Below, one piece after another: positions 1 through 5,333 of a stretch of 5,333 nucleotides of DNA. The notes under the pieces are model-generated. The model ran no database searches. It was given only the letters and a program-made list of their open reading frames with translations, and was not told the origin of the DNA. Each line of letters begins with the position of its first letter. Within the stretch, counting starts at the first letter, position 1. The stretch is from a candidate division SR1 bacterium (lineage in GTDB: Bacteria; Patescibacteriota; Gracilibacteria; Absconditabacterales; Absconditicoccaceae). Position numbers and translations under genes: made by a program. The stretch lies in contig SKIU01000088.1 in NCBI GenBank assembly GCA_007116275.1, positions 1 to 5,333 of the forward strand, read 5' to 3'.

Positions 1-1268
1 CCCAATTCACTCACTTTCACAACATCAGCACCAGCTGGGATGTCGACTTTTATCGGTTCGTCACGTCGCAGATATCCTTTGGTTGTTACTTCTTCTTTGG
101 TGAATGATGAGTCGATCAAGTAAGCCGCTGTATCGTTAAAATAGAATGGATTCATCGATGCTGGAAAGAAATCTCCAAGTGTGCCATTCTTGTCCATTTG
201 TGTAAAGATTTCGTCCACTTTAGCATGTCGTTCTTCTTTTGTGTATTGTTTATTGAGAATACAGTAAGATTTATTTTTGAGTCAGATACACCCAAGACAA
301 AAGGAACATGATTGTACATAATATGAATAATATATTTCACTTGAGTCTAGTACACCAACCGAATTATATATATTTTCAGACTTTGCTATATCAATTCATC
401 CATATAGATCTAAACATCATCCTGCTCCAGCAAAACCTGTATCAAAAATATTTTTGTTATGTAAGTTAGAACCAACCATAAATAGATTTCTACCCTGAGA
501 TACTCACACTACCCCCAATCCATTTGTTATCGATTCAGATTCTATAATATTCTGTCACTGAACATTTGAGCTAGCATAATTCTTGCCATCAACGAATGAC
601 AATACAAATTCTTGAGATTGTAAAAAAATATTTTTTAACTGTAGATATTCATCTTTATTATATTGTTTATTTTTAAACATATAGCGACTATTTTCGAGTT
701 CGTTACATAAAATACATTCTGTACATCAGACCAAGTTAGTAGAACATCGAATATTGTTTGAATTAACCACAAATCTTGAATAAAATATATTAAAACTACT
801 ACTTATATACGAAGAATTGTAGATATTCTCACTATTATCATATACTACCAGTGCGTTGATAATATTGTGAGCATTTTCTTTTACCGATATACTATACAAA
901 ACATTTTCACTATTTGAGAGATTGAATGATAGATAGCAATTTTTGCAACTATATGCAGTAGACGCATAATCACAACTTTCTAATCATCAAAAATGGCTTA
1001 ATCAAGGAAATTTTATTTGAGAGAACAATCCAACAATACTATCAAAAAAGTTTATACTATCTATACCATCATAAAACATAGCGTTTCTATCTCATTCAAA
1101 TTTTTCATTGGATATAATTCCACCAATTCTATCAACATACAATGAAATACTTCATTTTTTTTTATGAAGTGTGAATGTTTTTCGACTCGCTATCTCCATC
1201 ACAAAATCTCTCCGAGGAGTTTTTTTCCTTTTTTCTTGGATTTTGGATTGTCGATGTTGGAGTGTCAT
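1..1268 (-). CDS. Cys/Asn-rich protein of a CPR-typical family, function unknown (C-terminus cut by window edge)
   Basis: The frame is open from ATG (1266-1268) to the left edge when UGA is read as glycine: 422 codons, 11 UGA, no TAA or TAG. An in-frame TAG lies 9 nt upstream of that ATG, so the N-terminus cannot be much longer. The protein is rich in Asn, Ser, Tyr and short Cys clusters: SCKNCYLSF near residue 107, CTECILC at 182-188 and CSFCLGCIG at 321-329. Segments of the type 'NSENxxYS' recur, suggesting a solenoid or beta-helix-like fold (inference). The two later Cys clusters each lead into an NKQY-x-K-[DE]-E motif, an internal duplication. From memory this matches a hypothetical-protein family widespread in Patescibacteria, with a C-terminal landmark like FFPASMNPFYFNDT (368-381) and TKEEVTTKGY (390-399). 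Family members I recall carry an N-terminal zinc ribbon; here the region around RKTFTLHKKKG (29-39) lacks those cysteines. The gene lies 25 nt downstream of the FemAB-like gene on the same strand, so cotranscription is likely. No biochemical function is known to me. Confidence 0.8.
1208..1213 (-). promoter_or_regulatory. Candidate Shine-Dalgarno GGAGAG for an internal start at 1199
   Basis: On the minus strand GGAGAG lies 8 nt before an in-frame ATG at 1197-1199 and 5 nt before a GTG at 1200-1202. This is the only good SD-like match in front of any start in the window. It would give a product 23 residues shorter than the ATG at 1266-1268. The skipped stretch is very basic (KIQEKRKKTPRR) and could still be coding, so the longer start is kept as the main call. 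Confidence 0.35.
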
Positions 1269-1293
1269 GGCATATAGCTAGACAAAATAAATA

Positions 1294-2292
1294 CTATTTT
1301 TTTCGGTGGTAGAGCATCTTCATTATCCAATACAATAATGGACGCAATACAACATCATAACTCCCAAAAACTTCTATCTTTGTTCATCCCAATGACTCTT
1401 TAAATTTGCTGACGCCAGCAAGTGGATGGTCAGGGAATCATGTCGGTGCACCACCCATCATATCACAAGTCTTAATCCCCTGCTCTCTTGCTCGTCCAAA
1501 TATTTTAAATTTGAGAAAATGATGTCAGCCGATTTTACTATATTTTCTATCAGAAAACCCGTACAGATAGGTAATACGATCTTTATCGTAGACACATATA
1601 CTTCATGCGACGATATCATCGTCTTTTTTGGCAACAAAAAGCGCACCGCAATCATTTTTTTGCATATATTGTATGAGGTTGTGATAATCTTTTTCACTAA
1701 TAGGATGAAAGCCTTTGCGTGATGATAAATTACATCGTTTTTGGTAAAATAGTTCGTATTCTTCTACTGTTGCTTCACGAAATTGGAGTCATTTTTTTAT
1801 TCATTTTTTTACACGTTCTTTACAGCCAGAATTCATCTCAGCAATCAGTTCATCGTCTGTTTTTTGTACAACATAGATGATATTACTCTGTGGCATATTT
1901 TCTCTAAATGCTAGATGCAAATTATATTTTTCAATCAATCACTGTTGCATTTGCAATCTTTGTTTTTTTATCTCTTCTTTTTGCTCTCCTGATCTATGCG
2001 TGACGTTATCAAAATGGGTAATTTCATTGATTAATCACAGCTGGAAAAAAACTGTTCAAAAATCTTTTTTCAATAAAGACTTGATACGTTCCAATTCTTC
2101 TCTGACATAATTTTCATCATCTGGAAGCTCTACTCACATAATTTGTATCCAACGAATAGCAAATGGACCAACCTTTTTCTCTTTTACAGTCGCAGCATAA
2201 TCTGTATCAAACAGATGTATAGTAATCGATGGTTTTGCATAAACAGTATACTGAATATCTTTTCGTCGTGATGATTGGTAGATGTTGTACAT
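1294..2292 (-). CDS. FemAB-like GNAT-fold aminoacyltransferase (peptidoglycan bridge-type)
   Basis: Read with UGA=Gly this is one 332-residue frame with 10 UGA codons (residues 53, 79, 86, 118, 164, 168, 230, 256, 285, 303), ending in TAG. The start MYNIYQSS fits the usual 'LQS..W' opening of FemAB/FmhB relatives. The second half carries the typical features: a basic stretch KERVKKGIKKGLQFREAT (158-175) matching the 'R.NIR.A...' region, a GFHPISEKDYH segment (194-204), the GNAT core DDDIVAGSICVYDKDRITYLYGFSD (226-248), then CDMMGGAPTG (276-285) and GVSKFKESLGG (292-302), matching the 'DFGGI...GL..FK.GFGG' end of the family. Known members transfer amino acids from aminoacyl-tRNA to the lipid II or peptidoglycan peptide at the inner membrane face; some related proteins have other acceptors. 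Length fits a single FemAB unit of about 330-350 residues without the coiled-coil arm of FemA. No clear SD precedes the start. It leads a likely two-gene operon with the Cys-rich gene 25 nt downstream. The exact substrate cannot be read from the sequence. Confidence 0.82.
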
Positions 2293-2539
2293 AATTATAT
2301 GTCATGATAAATGCTTTTTGCCTCTGGCTTCTAGTGATTATTTTTTTGTTATTCTGAGCCTGCCTTGTTAGCAGGCAGACAAGCTCACGGTGCGCAATAA
2401 CGAGCTATTATTTTTGTGTTTTATATTGTTCACTATATAAAAAATATCGCTGATAGCAAACCGATAATCTATGGAATATGATATAAAAATACATATATTT
2501 ATGTCAACTATAGAGTTATTTTATATTTGTACCACAACT
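2293..2539. other. Divergent intergenic region between FemAB-like and VIT-like genes
   Basis: This 247-nt spacer separates two divergently transcribed genes and must hold promoters for both. It contains the hairpin repeat at 2348-2404 and, to its right, a very AT-rich stretch (about 2405-2539) with several TATA-like words but no convincing paired -35/-10. An ATG at 2501-2503 is in frame with the VIT-like gene and could extend it by 13 residues. No RNA gene or conserved small ORF was seen. Confidence 0.6.
2348..2404. repeat. Hairpin-forming intergenic repeat, left of the metal transporter gene
   Basis: GTTATTCTGAGCCTGC is followed by a perfect 6-bp stem, GCCTGC/GCAGGC, around the loop CTTGTTA. 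Wider pairs GAGC/GCTC and GTTATT (2348-2353)/AATAAC (2396-2401) enclose it, giving a nested, bulged hairpin. The 11-mer GTTATTCTGAG recurs at 3087-3097, and GAGCCTG recurs in the larger inverted repeat at 3133-3242. It therefore looks like a degenerate member of one intergenic repeat family. No run of T follows closely enough on either strand for a classical terminator. Confidence 0.5.
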
Positions 2540-3076
2540 ATGCGCCAAAGACGAGAGAAGTTTCTGTGAGAGTTTGTTTACGGAGGTATCGATGGAGTTA
2601 TTACAACTTTTGCTGTAGTAGCTTGAGCCACAGGGGGATGATTACCTGTTAAAGTTATCCTTATCTTGGGATTTGCAAATCTTATCGCTGATGGTGTGTC
2701 AATGTCTGTAGGGAACTATCTATCAACAAAAGCTGAATATGCAAGATATCAAAAAGAACATGGCAAACAAAAAACTGACTATGTACCGCCAGCATATACC
2801 GCATTGGCGACACTAATATCATTTATTATTGTTTGATTTGTACCACTACTTATATATGTCTTAGATGCTATTTGGTTTGATTTTGATACTACAACACTCT
2901 TTGTGCGAGCATCAGTACTTACTGGACTAGCGTTCATTTTTATTGGTATCGCTAAGACTACTGTCGCCAAAGTTCCTTTATTACAATCAGTACTCGAGAC
3001 CCTTGGACTTGGGACAGTAGCAGCATTTCTTGCTTATTATGTTGGGGTATTTTTGGAGAAATTGATAGCTGGGTAA
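2540..3076 (+). CDS. VIT1/CCC1-family iron/manganese transporter, short form
   Basis: With UGA=Gly this is a 178-residue membrane protein ending in TAA, with UGA at residues 10, 29, 34 and 99. The family signature is strong: FLGEFVYGGIDGVITTFAVV (8-27) leading into AGATGGG in the first membrane helix, ADGVSMSVGNYLSTKAE (50-66) in the second, a third helix at about 86-108, a fourth at 122-142, and ETLGLGTVAAFLAYYVG (153-169) in the fifth. VIT1/CCC1 proteins move Fe2+ or Mn2+ out of the cytoplasm (into the vacuole in yeast and plants), usually by proton antiport; Asp18 and Met55 lie where helix 1 Asp and helix 2 Met line the ion path in characterised VIT1 (from memory). Only about 20 residues separate helices 2 and 3, so the Glu-rich cytoplasmic metal-binding domain of plant VIT1 is absent. 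No SD is visible; an in-frame ATG at 2501 is an alternative start. The gene stands alone, flanked by repeat elements on both sides. It uses fewer UGA codons (4 of 19 Gly) than guaD (5 of 9) or the FkbM gene. Confidence 0.9.
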
Positions 3077-3086
3077 TATATTCTTG

Positions 3087-3097
3087 GTTATTCTGAG
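3087..3097 (+). repeat. Second copy of the 11-mer GTTATTCTGAG
   Basis: This exact 11-mer also begins the hairpin repeat at 2348. Here it lies 10 nt after the stop codon of the VIT-like gene and continues as GATAAAGAAAC rather than the hairpin. It may be the remnant end of a repeat, or chance. Confidence 0.3.
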
Positions 3098-3132
3098 GAT
3101 AAAGAAACAATATCATAGTGAGGATTGCTTTA

Positions 3133-3242
3133 TGTCATCTCGAGCCTGTCAAGGCCTGCCTGACGGCAGTCAGGGATCTCATATACTAAAATAAGATCTT
3201 TCGACTACGCTCCTCTAACGAGTTGCTTCGCTCAAGATGACA
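3133..3242. repeat. ~110-nt imperfect inverted repeat (MITE/REP-like intergenic element)
   Basis: The outer arms TGTCATCTCGAGC (3133-3145) and GCTCAAGATGACA (3230-3242) are inverted copies matching at 12 of 13 positions. A second inner pair, GATCT (3175-3179) and AGATC (3194-3198), brackets an AT-rich centre at about 3180-3193. The left half holds its own small hairpin, with alternative pairings CTGCC/GGCAG (3156-3160/3165-3169) and CCTGAC/GTCAGG (3159-3164/3169-3174). The right half has TTCGACTACGCTC and GCTTCGCTCAAGATGACA, the style of short dispersed palindromic repeats found between genes in many bacteria. No transposase is present, so any movement would need help in trans. It ends 42 nt before the guaD start and might also act as a transcription barrier after the VIT-like gene (inference). 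Confidence 0.65.
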
Positions 3243-3284
3243 TCCTTGTGTGTATACTTTACACTTTTATCTTTGTACTACGTT

Positions 3285-3755
3285 ATGTACAATCCTGACT
3301 TTATGCGTGCGGCTATTGTGCTTGCAACAGAAAATATAAGTAGCAATGCGTGATGACCTTTTGGATGTGTGATTGTTAAAGATGGTAAGATTGTTTGACA
3401 ATGAAATAATCGTGTCACATCAAGCAATGATCCGACTGCACACGCTGAGATTGTTGCGATCAGAGATGCCTGTCAAAATCTACAGAGTTTTCAACTCGAT
3501 GGCTGTGAGGTCTACACATCTTGTGAACCTTGTCCGATGTGCCTATGAGCGCTATATCGAGCAAGGCCAAAAAAAATATATTATGCCAATACACGTGCTG
3601 ATGCCGCTACTATTGGTTTCGATGACAATATGCTATATGAAGAGATGGCTTTACCTTTGGATCAAAGGAATATTCCTCTGGAACAAATACTGAGGAGTGA
3701 GGCTTTAGAGAGTTTTGAGTTATGGAAAGAGAAACACGATAGGATCCCCTACTAA
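3285..3755 (+). CDS. guaD: Guanine deaminase (cytidine deaminase-like fold)
   Basis: The frame is 156 residues with UGA=Gly at 23, 24, 38, 40 and 88, ending in TAA. It hydrolyses guanine to xanthine and ammonia in the cytoplasm, part of purine base salvage or breakdown. The zinc site of the cytidine deaminase superfamily is complete: DPTAHAE with His53 as zinc ligand and Glu55 as proton shuttle, and CEPCPMCLGA with Cys83 and Cys86 as ligands. The GGPFG motif (23-27), SNDPTAHAE (47-55), GFDD (111-114) and a final Tyr156 match Bacillus subtilis GuaD in position and length (156 residues, from memory), which separates it from the related tRNA deaminase TadA. UGA supplies Gly23 and Gly24 of GGPFG and Gly88 of CLGA, so the protein only makes sense with the altered code. 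A TATACT box at 3253-3258 could serve as -10, but no good -35 was found. No SD is seen. Its stop overlaps that of the convergent FkbM gene by 4 nt. Confidence 0.95.
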
Positions 3756-4612
3756 GATTTAGAAAAGTGTCGATTGTTTGTGGATCAAAGTTTTTCATAG
3801 ATGGAATAGCCACACGATTGGAGAAAGTCGATAGTATCATGGTAATGTAGAGATTTTTCTGCTATTTCTATAAAAATATCTACATCACTATTGGTCAAAA
3901 AATCTTGCATTCATTGGAGTACAAAGTATTCATAATACTCTACATCAATCAACAACAATCATGTTTTGCTTTTTTCTGCAGGAGAGATATCTTTTATATC
4001 ATCAAATTTTTGTACTGACACCTCGACGCTGGTGGATGTAGAATCTGGATACGCATGTCTGACATTATCAATACAATTTGCTCATTCATGAAAGGAAAAT
4101 GTATCCATAATTGCTGTTCATGTATAGTTTCACAAAGCAGTATTGTAAGCATGCACTTTATCATGGACTTGTGAATGTTGGATATTTTTTTTGAGCATAT
4201 CATAGGTGTGAGGTACTGGCTCAAATGATATTACATCATATCACAATTTTGCTAACTCTATTGACCACCTTCCGATGTTAGCTCAGATATTGATACAGGT
4301 TGTTTTCCCATTGTGCATTCTTGTATCATGATGCATATGTAGTCTATCTCTAATTTCCTGCTCATATCCTGGATACATTCTTCTCCATGCATCGATTGAG
4401 TTTGCTGTAAACACGCCAAATGGAGTAGTAAATGTATATTCTTTTTTTCGATTGGTTCCCAATATGTGGATCAATTCTTTACTCACCATTTTTTTAGATG
4501 CAAATACTTCCAACAAAAATAATAGAGATTGTTTACAAACAAAAGAAACTGATTTACTATAGGTTGTAGGATATACAACGTGATTTTTCATATATTTGAG
4601 AGTATCTGACAT
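3752..4612 (-). CDS. FkbM-family SAM-dependent methyltransferase
   Basis: With UGA=Gly this is a 286-residue frame with 8 UGA codons (residues 110, 124, 161, 165, 177, 218, 234, 276), ending in TAG. Residues 1-103 precede the methyltransferase core. SAM-binding motif I is TCINIGANIGRW (105-116), whose first Gly110 is UGA; next comes LGYDVISFEPVPHTYDMLKKN (123-143), with the acidic Glu131 typical of FkbM (FEP motif). LLLIDVEYYEYFVLQGMQDF (219-238) is the family's 'IDVEGYE...L.G' segment, followed by VDIFIEI (244-250). FkbM-type enzymes usually O-methylate sugars or small molecules, for example on surface glycans or natural products; the acceptor here is unknown. The usual Gly in DVEGYE is Tyr226, an unusual change next to the expected active site. 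ATG at 4610-4612 is the first start after a likely promoter; an in-frame ATG at residue 8 is an alternative, and neither has an SD. No glycosyltransferase neighbour is visible to suggest a pathway. Confidence 0.88.
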
Positions 4613-4638
4613 ACCATTACACTGGAGTAAACTATTTT

Positions 4639-4666
4639 ATAATACATAATTTTTCTTAAAAGTCAA
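4639..4666 (-). promoter_or_regulatory. Candidate sigma-70-type promoter for the FkbM gene
   Basis: On the minus strand TTGACT (4661-4666) and TATTAT (4639-4644) are separated by 16 nt. Transcription would begin near 4632, giving a leader of roughly 20 nt before the ATG at 4612. The whole region is very AT-rich, so chance matches are possible. Confidence 0.4.
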
Positions 4667-4683
4667 TATAAATGAGACTTGAT

Positions 4684-4699
4684 TGTTTTTCAAAAAACA
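4684..4699. repeat. Small palindrome TGTTTTT-CA-AAAAACA
   Basis: Two perfect 7-nt inverted arms flank a 2-nt centre, 33 nt before the start of the MFS gene in the divergent promoter region. A loop of two is too short for a stable RNA hairpin, so if it is functional it would more likely be a protein-binding site such as an operator of the transporter gene. AT-rich sequence makes chance plausible. Confidence 0.25.
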
Positions 4700-4731
4700 G
4701 TATCGATGTATTGTTTTAATTCTCCCGTCCT

Positions 4732-5333
4732 ATGAAAAAGTACTTTCCTATCCTCCTGCTTATATTTGTCAATGGACTGGGGTTCTCTATATTTTTCCCT
4801 GTTTTTCCTTTTTTGTTAGATGATTATGGTGTATCATCGTTTTGGTACGGGCTGTTGCTGAGTGTCTACTCGCTTGGGCAGTTTTTTGCTGGACCGATAT
4901 TTGGTGCTTGGAGTGATAAACATGGAAGGAAACCACTTCTCATATGGAGTCAACTAGGGACATTATTGAGCCTTCTTATTTTTATTGGAGCATTATCTTT
5001 GCCCCATATTCTTATCGGTGGCGTGATACTACCCTTACGAACAATCTTATTTTCGAGGATTATCGATGGAATAACATGATGAAACAATGGAGTCGCACTA
5101 GCCTATCTATCAGATATGACGGAAGGAAAAAGTAAGAGTAAAATGTTTGGATTAATGGGAGCAGTATTTGGTGTATCGATGATTGTGTGACCTGCTATCG
5201 GCTGAATTGCTGTCCAATATGGATGATATGTTGGTGTATGATTGGTGGCAGCGAGTATATCGCTCGTCACACTCCTCTTTCTTGCTTTTTGACTCCAAGA
5301 ATCACTGCAAGTGGACAAAAGAGATACCACACC
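4732..5333 (+). CDS. MFS transporter, TetA-like DHA1 efflux family (C-terminal half cut by window edge)
   Basis: The start is ATG at 4732-4734 and the frame stays open to the right edge with UGA=Gly (200 codons, 7 UGA: residues 116, 117, 153, 158, 165, 170, 187). Six membrane helices are visible at about 4-26, 38-57, 69-90, 93-126, 138-160 and 164-188, the N-terminal half of a 12-helix transporter. MFS motif A is clear in the loop between helices 2 and 3: GAWSDKHGRKP (58-68). RIIDGITGGNNGVALAYLSD (109-128) and FGLMGAVFGVSMIVGPAIGG (139-158) closely follow the TetA/DHA1 pattern, including the GPxxGG antiporter motif in helix 5. Members export drugs or metabolites in exchange for protons. Specificity cannot be told from this half, and tetracycline resistance should not be assumed. 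All UGA codons lie after residue 115, where the standard code would stop. No SD is visible (TCTCCCGTCCT precedes the ATG); a palindrome at 4684-4699 lies upstream. Confidence 0.9.

Larger units (their letters stand above)
4613..4731. other. Divergent promoter region between FkbM and MFS genes
   Basis: This 119-nt AT-rich spacer separates two divergent starts. It holds the candidate minus-strand promoter at 4639-4666 and the palindrome at 4684-4699. For the plus strand a TTGATT at 4679-4684 is a possible -35, but no matching -10 at proper spacing was found. Confidence 0.5.

Noticed and set aside
1426..1722. Plus-strand open frame of 98 codons, and a minus-strand one at 1458-1697
   Set aside because: Both lie inside the FemAB-like gene in other frames and show no family features.
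1877..2110. Plus-strand Cys-rich open frame
   Set aside because: It is antisense to the FemAB-like gene, and its composition follows from the opposite strand.
2294..2299. TATAAT on the minus strand as a -10 box for the FemAB-like gene
   Set aside because: It ends one base before the ATG, so transcription would begin inside the gene, and no -35 is seen at proper spacing.
3087..3284. Rho-independent terminator after the VIT-like gene
   Set aside because: The hairpins there are not followed by a T run; the inverted-repeat element explains the symmetry better.
3373..3693. Plus-strand 106-codon open frame
   Set aside because: It is a shifted frame within guaD; the true frame carries the zinc motifs.
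3285..3755. tRNA adenosine deaminase TadA
   Set aside because: GGPFG, CLGA, GFDD, the 156-residue length and the terminal Tyr match guanine deaminase instead.
5103..5330. Minus-strand open frame of 75 codons at the right end
   Set aside because: It is the antisense of the MFS gene, whose forward frame has clear helices and motifs.
1..5333. A window full of pseudogenes or frameshifts, as the standard code suggests
   Set aside because: All breaks are UGA, never TAA or TAG, frame is kept across every one, and the residues fit conserved glycines.
1..5333. UGA as selenocysteine or tryptophan
   Set aside because: There are far too many UGA codons, at Gly motif positions rather than Cys or Trp positions, and recognisable Trp positions use TGG.
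1..5333. CRISPR array, tRNA or rRNA genes, or a defence system
   Set aside because: No regularly spaced repeats, cloverleaf or rRNA-like sequence was seen, and no gene matches a defence family I recognise.

Overview
The window comes from a bacterium that reads UGA as glycine (translation table 25), as known for the CPR/Patescibacteria lineages Absconditabacteria (SR1) and Gracilibacteria (BD1-5). With the standard code every gene here looks shattered. With UGA=Gly, six long, mostly recognisable reading frames cover almost the whole window and contain 45 in-frame UGA codons (11, 10, 4, 5, 8 and 7 from left to right). Many of these fall on glycines that define family motifs. All four visible natural stops are TAA or TAG. 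The DNA is AT-rich, intergenic gaps are short, and most starts lack a clear Shine-Dalgarno sequence, which also fits these lineages.

Layout. On the minus strand at the left lie two co-directional genes 25 nt apart: a FemAB-like aminoacyltransferase (1294-2292), then a large Cys- and Asn-rich protein of a family common in CPR genomes (1268 down to the left edge, C-terminus cut off). A divergent 247-nt spacer (2293-2539) with a hairpin repeat separates them from a plus-strand VIT1/CCC1-type metal transporter (2540-3076). A second spacer (3077-3284) holds a ~110-nt inverted repeat that looks like a non-coding mobile or repeat element. It is followed by a textbook guanine deaminase (guaD, 3285-3755). 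This converges on, and overlaps by 4 nt, an FkbM-family methyltransferase on the minus strand (3752-4612). After a 119-nt divergent promoter region, the N-terminal half of a TetA-like MFS transporter (4732 to the right edge) runs on the plus strand.

Functionally the genes suggest a reduced, host- or community-dependent cell: metal handling (VIT), purine base conversion (guanine to xanthine), efflux (MFS), and cell-envelope or glycan modification (FemAB, FkbM). They do not form one pathway, and only the left pair looks like an operon. The notable biology is the reassigned genetic code. Next come the cysteine-rich protein with an internal duplication and the repeat elements on both sides of the metal transporter gene. 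No tRNA, rRNA, CRISPR array or transposase was recognised.
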